Assembly: GCA_003142595.1 (NCBI GenBank)
Contig: PLMU01000011.1
Location: 4,713 to 68,712, forward strand
DNA length: 64,000 bases
Direction: 5' to 3'
From: Phycisphaerales bacterium
GTDB lineage: Bacteria > Planctomycetota > Phycisphaerae > Sedimentisphaerales > UBA12454
Part shown: positions 60,001-64,000 of the stretch, piece after piece
How positions within the stretch are numbered: the first letter of the stretch is position 1
How the letters are laid out: every line of letters starts with the position of its first letter
The notes under the pieces: generated by a model
What the model was told of the DNA's origin: nothing
What the model saw: only the letters and a program-made list of their open reading frames with translations
The model's database searches: none
Position numbers and translations under genes: made by a program

Positions 60001-60810
60001 AGCTAATACGATTTGTCCACCGGGCGATGTAATGCTGCCAGTAGTATTATTAGTAACACTGCCGGTACCTTCTATATTCGAAGTGGAAGAGGCCATTTCG
60101 ACAATGATCTTGCTTCCCGGCTGGCCGAGAACAACTTTATCTCCCGCGGCCATTACTACTACATATCCGCCATTGCTGGTTACAATTGCTCCGTTGTTGA
60201 GTATTTTTTGGCCAATCAGTGCGACACCTTCGGTGCCGGTAATTGTGCCATTGTTGATTATGCCGATTTGCTGGCTGGGATTAATGCCGGGAATACCGCC
60301 TTCGAAGTTGAACTGGCCTGTATTGATGCCGTTTAGGAAGTCGGCATCGGTAATGTTCAAGCTTGAAGCTATCAATTGATTGACATTCACCGATGAGCCG
60401 GCTCCGAACAGAACACCGGCCGGGTTGATAATAAACACTCGTCCGTTTGCATTCAATGTTCCCATAATGCCAGTTGGGTTACCATCGAATACTCTGTTGA
60501 GCATTGCCGCGGAGGCAGAAGCCTGATTAATGTTAACAGTTGCAGCAGAACCGATGTCAAAGTTCTTCCAGTTAACGACCGCCCCGTTCTGCACGTTATT
60601 AATGGTTAGTTTATTCAGTACTGTACGGTCAAAATTCCCTGCACCAACAGTTGTCCCCGGCAAAATTCCGTTTGGCAGTGCATTACTGGCCGGATTTACA
60701 TCGGCCCAGCAGGTGAACGGTACTGTCGCAAATATCGCCCACACAGCCAGGAAATACATAATTGCCTGTCTTACATGGTATGTTCTGTAAAGTCTTTTTG
60801 TCGTCTTCAT
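54022..60810 (-). CDS. Two-partner secretion exoprotein TpsA (filamentous haemagglutinin-like)
   Basis: 2262 residues. A long signal peptide ends near residue 36 (VPFTCWADVNPA). The TPS domain follows (to ~residue 260), with NGRVFIINPAGVLFGAGSSV corresponding to the conserved NPNG(I/L) motif recognised by the TpsB POTRA domains. A long beta-helix of degenerate ~20-residue repeats (GG/AGKDI/LTAGG units) fills ~270-1480, with two 47-residue tandem units near 1095-1188. Cadherin/Ig-like modules (VDVLANDDSLLRLYNG, GSTPEGTALTVTQNG) occupy ~1830-2120, and the last ~120 residues are helical. It is a surface adhesin or matrix fibre. The gene follows tpsB by 86 bases. Confidence 0.88.
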   Translation of the reverse strand: MKTTKRLYRTYHVRQAIMYFLAVWAIFATVPFTCWADVNPASNALPNGILPGTTVGAGNFDRTVLNKLTINNVQNGAVVNWKNFDIGSAATVNINQASASAAMLNRVFDGNPTGIMGTLNANGRVFIINPAGVLFGAGSSVNVNQLIASSLNITDADFLNGINTGQFNFEGGIPGINPSQQIGIINNGTITGTEGVALIGQKILNNGAIVTSNGGYVVVMAAGDKVVLGQPGSKIIVEMASSTSNIEGTGSVTNNTTGSITSPGGQIVLAAGDIYSAAMNTDTKAVKVDGGNGRVAQLGTINAGSGSVSLTAGDMVALGSDSRTTANAGTNGNGGEVIIYSPDTALFHDGAVVEAKGGSLSGNGGFVEVSAKTSLSSIPAVDTRAPHGETGMFLIDPTNLSISISGNDFSGSNWNWNTGELANLLNGNTTDVTLATTGGWIKVMNDLIYNSPRTLTFNAGTYIEVEAGAPITNTGNGKIALNAKDYIIINGTIQTGGDMDIIADKDHIISAPKDEHDFMYSNAPLSAGGNIQISGNDIVFGDTVTAGKDITITGRQCESDTTPDWGNVWAKKTLTAGGDIVISDTGYYEDNYYPGTITLDGDVTAVSGNLSLFNDTYTGNGITLKAGKNILLQNGGTATDPIGYPGYCSVLTGTHALTLWAGNEIVAPDTVISVTGSTLTMHQGLDLNLKNYTFANQTNTDLTLISDNSSVTADETKLANAADKWHSIGATANQNITLVGNGGSITLGNSGTDATKSLWAKNGNIGVTAGYNVIAGKDITADKGNVDIEAKHGIDAQNISSGGDMTLHADTDNYWGNNVVAHGFLDAVGTMYIEGTNVYLQGAQSGHDMTLYAHGLWKLSHPGDQIIAGGDVDVTGELTSGGGITITADGFNGTPSVTGPTFTGGTEPYTSNGSIYLHDKATAAKNITLTAGKDVHADVLNAGRNIDIYSSDFTTYLHGNDTAVGDITLHNNTIADDGVIIDAGHDVILADGKTLTGNGALTVEADRDITLGGAVTTSVVTNGDLKIDADADTDSIGNIHAKSTITNMGGKIDISGVGVDLDGAVKAKNDILVSGVSGGDMGHVNAYGPLTSEDGKIDVFSDWYIKLYGAVDAYTDLILKADALTYDDSHINAYSTLTAQTGKIDVFSDWYINLSGAVDAHTDLILKADALIYGNSYINAYSTLMAQTGKMEVSADESINLQDIATAGGDMTLNADLDNDGTGNLNVNGLVAVGTINMTAGDSTINIHKSADMFAPADVKAGSDIYLNNKTVADDGVIIDAGHDAILADGKTLDGLGNLTVQAGHNVILGGAVTTVQDMTLNAGSDMIAKSDLTSTKGSINIYSSDSTTYLGGDVIAYGNVSLNDNTVVNGSDTQTIKAQTGTLTAQGFIHKVTEGDMWLIGGSPTFAVDLRHNSTDGQPAASTCLGNLWIIGQGDVQISGDLTTFDDGDDWCRPTGGVAVYSKNGKIYTSGGADDTINVSIKGSSNHSAQTGIYDAGIYGKDYDPFAVEGGGLVPRAAIVIMSHESLNIGSGAQLHAYGKYYDDVDDRAAIDFLDVPADIPLPGAYPRNQGVPFDLAIYVASLNGDVDVSAPVSIMSCKPIEEPIGQQGQIMAAVAVEPQCELVPKGAMVIDAKTNVTFDGGVPGGPFEASLASGNVGDRLEVCSRITEWLEGAVGRLPYALDILNGNPLPFPPGYAYILRGAGLDPSRNPVITDGRAWVLVPQNFLIADDFDTISWSTEDHPVDVLANDDSLLRLYNGEIINATQGGGKWTLGVIGTDDHGGAIQGFIYTPPKGAVFVWDGIVDAAGNPVNPAIYTDTFTYQAEKVVNGVTIHSTNIAKVTIDVTNFLPVPGNADTTIHMVTTTNGAPDAKFVLGTNPIITDIDGSPEDLVLGLGDGPTPHTGTPSISGNIVTYHPLDGYVTGGTPDSFEYTVNDKSIVSATATPVVRTGTLKVAITDTLPTGSGDLGSTPEGTALTVTQNGVSKPVGVVDQDNGLDTLSHIIGTYNGSAGGKLEFDGTKWIYTPAQGYVGSEEFTINVWDGQNKYMFVNGEISSVVPEYGNGTVTVTVTAEEIKPILSAAPLPVIRLPEISGCPELMGAVAMELGINPADIQVAIGNSLTDTPDTQPCEACKKVVNYAGILKDSQGQHMAAMVQVFNQLAPANTPYSPEMGAMIANAFADYKNNPDMPQYATAMEYVDAFVEYAKVLDTELGAPVGDSTAFVLEKYGSNLTKAENENIYMYIQAQLGKSKIGPIASLSN
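57242..57523 (-). repeat. 141-bp tandem repeats inside tpsA
   Basis: Two near-identical units (57242-57382 and 57383-57523), with the start of a third, more divergent unit at 57524. Each encodes 47 residues (VFSDWYI...LILKADAL...NAYSTL). They expand the beta-helix and are a likely site of length variation by recombination or slippage. Confidence 0.75.
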
Positions 60811-60896
60811 TTTTCTTCCCCTTATGATTTTAGGGTTCCATATTTATATTATGCATCCTGCTACGCAAGAAAATCCTTCTTTGCTTTATAACAATA

Positions 60897-62858
60897 TTAC
60901 CATTGCAGCATTGCAAACATGTTTATTCTTCCATCGCCAACACTTGTCGTTGAGGTTGCCTTTAACGGGTAGCCGTAATATACACCGCCGCTTAGATGCT
61001 TGCCCCATTCGAAGAGAATACCTGTACCAATTGAGTAGAGTTCTTCATGTGGTTTTTCACCGGCAACAGCGTCTTTCATCTGGGCTCGTCCATAGTCAAA
61101 AAATACCAGAGGCGCAAGTTTTCTGAGTTTCTCTGTTTTTTCCTGCGGCTCGCCTTTTTTAGCGAGTTTGGCCTCATTATGTTTTACGATGTCATATTCA
61201 TACTGGACTGAAGCGAGTATGCCGCCATCAGCGACGATTGCGCTTTCATCATAACCCCTGACCGTGTACATACCGCCGAAAGTAGTCATTTTTGCAGGAA
61301 TCAGGCGTGTATTCGGGCGAATGTAACTGAAAGATCCAAGTATCCGATGCACTTTTGCGGCATCAAGATACTGATAACGTGTCGCACTGAAATTCCATAT
61401 CCAGAAGTTTTTTTCGGAGTTGACTCTTGCACCAGTCGCGGTGGCAGCATCCCAGTAGGCATCCTGGCCTGAACCGCCGATTCTCTGAACTCTTTCAAGA
61501 TTGATGTTAGTTTTGCTCATATCATCGGTTTTATGCACCTTTAAGCCCATGTGCCAGAGCTGCATCCTGACATCGCTGCCAAGGGCCGATGGGAATTGCG
61601 AAGCTGTTACATGGGTCTCTTCATAGCTTAATCCGGTGAAAATATCAAAGAACCAGTTGTTGTGCTGGTAAATGTTGTATGTCAAATTACTTCCTACGAC
61701 CGTGCCATTTCCAAGGAAGTCGATGCCTTGGCCGCCGTTTACGTTGAATTCACTTCTTCCGGCATAAACATTTAATCGTAACCTGGGGGAAAACATTGGC
61801 ACATCATAGCTCATAAAAGCAGAATAGCGGTGCTTAGAGGGCTCATCGAGGGGGGCCTGCAAAACCGCGGTAAACGTATCGTCACGTCCGGTAAGATTTG
61901 TATTTATAAGTCCTATTCTTGGCGCCCACCGCTGGTCTTTGGTGCCGGAATTATCTACCTGGAGGAAGAAATGCCAGGGCGATACTTCATAGATGTTATA
62001 GCCTACTTTCAGGGTGTTAGGCTCTCCTGTGTTAGGCTCTCCTTTGGATACGGTTGCAGTGACATATCTATCCGGGTTAAGATTGAGCAGATTAAGGTAG
62101 TCATCAAGTTTTTTCTGGTTTATAGGCTGACCTGGTTTTACAGGAGACCATTTCTTGACGATCTCTGGTTTTAGATAAGTCTTTTTCGGAGGATTCCCAT
62201 TAGCGTCAAAATAGGTCGTATTGACTTGATATGTAACCGTTTCTATAACTTTAACCAGCAGAATCCCGTTTTTTAATTCCTGTTTTTGCGAGAAGGTTTC
62301 AGCGGGTATGTAGATATATACTCCTCCATAGCCTTTTGTTTGATAAACACTAGACAGGTATTGTTCAAATCCCTGTATCGTTCTTACGGAGACCTGATGT
62401 GTCTGGTCGGGTGCTTCCAATACCCTTTTGATATTTCTTAAATCATAAAGAAAAACCGGGTCAGTCTTTTCAATTTTTTGGTTTGAAGTATTGTATACAG
62501 AAGGCATGCCTTTGAGCAGCTGGTCTGTCGTCAGAAGTTTATTTCCGACAACCTCAATTTTAGAAACACTAAGCAGAAGAGTTGTGTCTTCAGGTAGATT
62601 GATATTTTTAGGTAGGCCATTAGCTTCCTGAACAGTTTTCTTCTTGGACGCCAGTCGTTTCTCCTGCTGAGCGGCTTCTCGCTTCTCCTTAATTTTCTCT
62701 GCTTCTTTGGTTGTTGGTGTCAACGTTTCCTTCTCGATGTCACTTTCAGCAGCAACACTCGCTGCGACACCTGTGAACATGAAGCAGTAAAGCAGGCAGC
62801 AAGCCAGACCAGATACCAATGTTAGACGACAATGTTTTAAATTTGTTTGTTTAACCAT
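60897..62858 (-). CDS. Two-partner secretion outer-membrane porin TpsB (FhaC/ShlB family)
   Basis: About 653 residues. A signal peptide (LVSGLACCLLYCFMFTGVAA) and a charged coiled stretch (KEAEKIKEKREAAQQEKRLA) precede a POTRA domain (SKIEVVGNKLLTTDQLLKGM) and a second POTRA with KGYGGVYIYIPAETFSQKQE. A 16-strand-type barrel follows from ~300, with VRGYDESAIVADGGI matching the conserved VRGY/F tetrad of the Omp85 superfamily, and the protein ends in an aromatic residue (MLQW). It transports the TpsA protein. The ATG at 62858 is preferred over 62879 because GGAG lies upstream. Confidence 0.87.
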   Translation of the reverse strand: MVKQTNLKHCRLTLVSGLACCLLYCFMFTGVAASVAAESDIEKETLTPTTKEAEKIKEKREAAQQEKRLASKKKTVQEANGLPKNINLPEDTTLLLSVSKIEVVGNKLLTTDQLLKGMPSVYNTSNQKIEKTDPVFLYDLRNIKRVLEAPDQTHQVSVRTIQGFEQYLSSVYQTKGYGGVYIYIPAETFSQKQELKNGILLVKVIETVTYQVNTTYFDANGNPPKKTYLKPEIVKKWSPVKPGQPINQKKLDDYLNLLNLNPDRYVTATVSKGEPNTGEPNTLKVGYNIYEVSPWHFFLQVDNSGTKDQRWAPRIGLINTNLTGRDDTFTAVLQAPLDEPSKHRYSAFMSYDVPMFSPRLRLNVYAGRSEFNVNGGQGIDFLGNGTVVGSNLTYNIYQHNNWFFDIFTGLSYEETHVTASQFPSALGSDVRMQLWHMGLKVHKTDDMSKTNINLERVQRIGGSGQDAYWDAATATGARVNSEKNFWIWNFSATRYQYLDAAKVHRILGSFSYIRPNTRLIPAKMTTFGGMYTVRGYDESAIVADGGILASVQYEYDIVKHNEAKLAKKGEPQEKTEKLRKLAPLVFFDYGRAQMKDAVAGEKPHEELYSIGTGILFEWGKHLSGGVYYGYPLKATSTTSVGDGRINMFAMLQW

Positions 62859-63016
62859 TAGTATATCTCCATATATCAAAATCCATTTGGTTATTTTTTC
62901 CCACTTTCTGAATTATGCATCCTCTCGATTACACATTTTATCAGTACTGATACACCAGTTTTTTTACCGCAACAGCCGAACAAGGCTCCTGAATCGGAAC
63001 CTCTGTAAGTCATGGG

Positions 63017-63045
63017 ATTGTAGCACATATACTGTATCTTTTCAA
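63017..63045 (-). promoter_or_regulatory. Promoter of the tpsBA operon
   Basis: On the minus strand, TTGAAA (63040-63045), a 17-base spacer and TACAAT (63017-63022), each one mismatch from consensus. This gives a ~150-base leader before tpsB. The leader is GC-rich around 62955-63005 with possible pairing, and no known riboswitch is recognised. Confidence 0.6.
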
Positions 63046-63449
63046 ATATAATTTGACAGTTTTTTGATACATTTTATGTTATTGGCACAAGACCGCATTT
63101 TTGGCATTGCATAAACCTTATTATCGGTAATTGCTGTATAGTCGTTACCAAAAGTGAGACAAAAAACCTCTGAATTAAGGGGTAGTTTCGGCCACTGTTA
63201 TTAATGGTTGTTATACTTTTCAGGCATTTTTCTTTCAGCTCAAATCCATCAGTATGCCCGACATCCCCAGACGTGCAACAGTACTTTCTCCTTGGCAGAC
63301 TTGCGAAACATTTCAATCTTACCGTTAGTCTGGAGAGGATACGGGCTTTACGAAATATCCCCGATATCTTTTGCTTTCAAGGCCATATAATCACCAAAAT
63401 TTTTACTGACCAAAGTCGTCAAAGCCGCCCCCGTAGCTTTTTGCCTACC

Positions 63450-63527
63450 GCCTCGACTGGCGTCGATAGACGCGGAGGCAGGTCAATAAAAAGTTACATT
63501 CCTTCTTGTGGTGAGCGTAGTCGAACC
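63450..63527. repeat. Two dispersed repeat elements in the spacer upstream of tpsB
   Basis: A nested hairpin (63450-63454 with 63475-63479, 63460-63464 with 63469-63473 around GATA), followed by a copy at 63505-63527 of the element that lies in frame inside the gene at 13350. The remaining spacer 63046-63560 has no gene I can support. Confidence 0.5.
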
Positions 63528-63561
63528 TAATTTCCCCTGTATGGTGCTCCCAGATTGTCAT

Positions 63562-63598
63562 CAAAAAGGGCTGCAAGCATTATGCTCACAGCCTTTTG
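63562..63598 (-). terminator. Terminator of the gene at the right edge
   Basis: On the minus strand, AAAGGCTG and CAGCCCTTT pair with one bulge, and AGCA/TGCT pairs in the middle; a T-run follows. It begins about 20 bases after the stop codon at 63617. Confidence 0.65.
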
Positions 63599-63616
63599 CT
63601 TAACATATTACTAACC

Positions 63617-64000
63617 CTATTTTTTAGAACTACCCTTATTGTGTGGAACTGTAACAGTTGCACTACTCAACGTAAGATTCCCAGAATTGTCAACAGCCTG
63701 ATAAGTTATAGTGTAAATCCTGCCATTACCAAGGCCGCTGCGTTCAGCCCTCAGATAAATTTCCCCATCTATTATTTGAATATCATCGTTTTTATTTCCA
63801 TCACCATTGGCATCATCTTCGCTGTTTGTAATACTCACTAACGATACCTTTGGTGTAGGATCACATAAATCGCTTAGTACCCAGGATGGGGCAATTTCAA
63901 CCATTTTGTGATTCACCAGCCACAGTTTATCAGGTGTGACAGAAAGCGTAAACTCAGGTGGCGTTGTATCCCGAGCAAGAAAAAGCACTTGTGTTTGTGA
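63617..64000 (-). CDS. C-terminal end of a secreted Ig-like/HYR-type protein (truncated)
   Basis: 128 residues run off the right edge with the frame open. DTTPPEFTLSVTPDKLW and IYTITYQAVDNSGNLTLSSA are typical of bacterial Ig-like or HYR domains at the end of secreted multidomain proteins. DANGDGNKNDDIQI resembles a calcium-binding dockerin-like loop. No sorting tail is present; the protein ends in a basic KKGSSKK-like sequence. Its size and full domain set lie beyond the window. Confidence 0.65.
   Translation of the reverse strand, partial: SQTQVLFLARDTTPPEFTLSVTPDKLWLVNHKMVEIAPSWVLSDLCDPTPKVSLVSITNSEDDANGDGNKNDDIQIIDGEIYLRAERSGLGNGRIYTITYQAVDNSGNLTLSSATVTVPHNKGSSKK

Overview
The window looks like a chromosome segment of an anaerobic, Gram-negative bacterium, most probably a planctomycete of the Phycisphaerae type. 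That placement is my inference. It rests on the combination of PEP-CTERM sorting tails, an outer-membrane two-partner secretion pair, a deoxyhypusine-synthase-like enzyme, a complex I without the NADH module, and an HdrABC/MvhD/MetFV gene set. No rRNA or other phylogenetic marker is present to prove it.

Layout. 1-9.2 kb (+): end of an unknown gene, a possible small structured RNA with its own promoter, then a complete peptide/nickel-type ABC importer operon with two tandem substrate-binding proteins, followed by a STAS protein and a double-ACT protein. 9.2-13.1 kb (+): a GT-C membrane glycosyltransferase, a promoter/35-residue ORF/terminator unit, a methyltransferase, two GNAT acetyltransferases and a cupin. 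13.2-18.9 kb: a segment bounded by ~80-bp inverted repeats. It holds a gene of unknown function, dense intergenic repeats, a TMTC-like glycosyltransferase, a deoxyhypusine-synthase-like gene and an IS3-family insertion sequence. 18.9-21.2 kb: an ABC-F protein and a small GGQ release-factor-like protein.

21.3-35.3 kb (-) is the centrepiece: ten tightly packed genes reading mvhD-like, metF, two glutamate-synthase FMN-domain proteins, a glutamate-synthase amidotransferase/GXGXG protein, hdrC, hdrB, a giant hdrA carrying an inserted GltD/NfnB-like NADPH module, mvhD and metV. The HdrABC-MvhD-MetFV part matches the electron-bifurcating methylene-THF reductase complexes known from acetogens. Fusing it in one operon with a split glutamate synthase, together with the GltD-like insertion in HdrA, suggests one flavin/iron-sulfur machine linking NAD(P)H, ferredoxin, C1 reduction and glutamate synthesis. 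35.6-45.1 kb (-) is an 11-subunit complex I (nuoA-D, H-N; no nuoEFG), expected to take electrons from ferredoxin or a similar donor, so the two neighbouring operons may share an electron pool.

45.6-53.1 kb: tRNA-Met, tRNA-Glu, tadA and tRNA-Ser form a core cluster that has been split by a 6.7-kb island. The 3' end of tRNA-Glu (28 bp) is repeated exactly just before tadA, as expected for attL/attR. The island carries two terminase-small-subunit-like genes, small membrane proteins, two intact and two decayed PEP-CTERM genes and an outer-membrane protein, but no recognisable integrase. 53.1-64 kb: IS3 debris, then a two-partner secretion system (2262-residue TpsA exoprotein and its TpsB porin, transcribed tpsB-tpsA from a good promoter), a repeat-bearing spacer and the C-terminal end of another secreted protein running off the window.

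Small palindromic repeat elements are scattered through the window, two of them in frame inside genes. No CRISPR array was seen.
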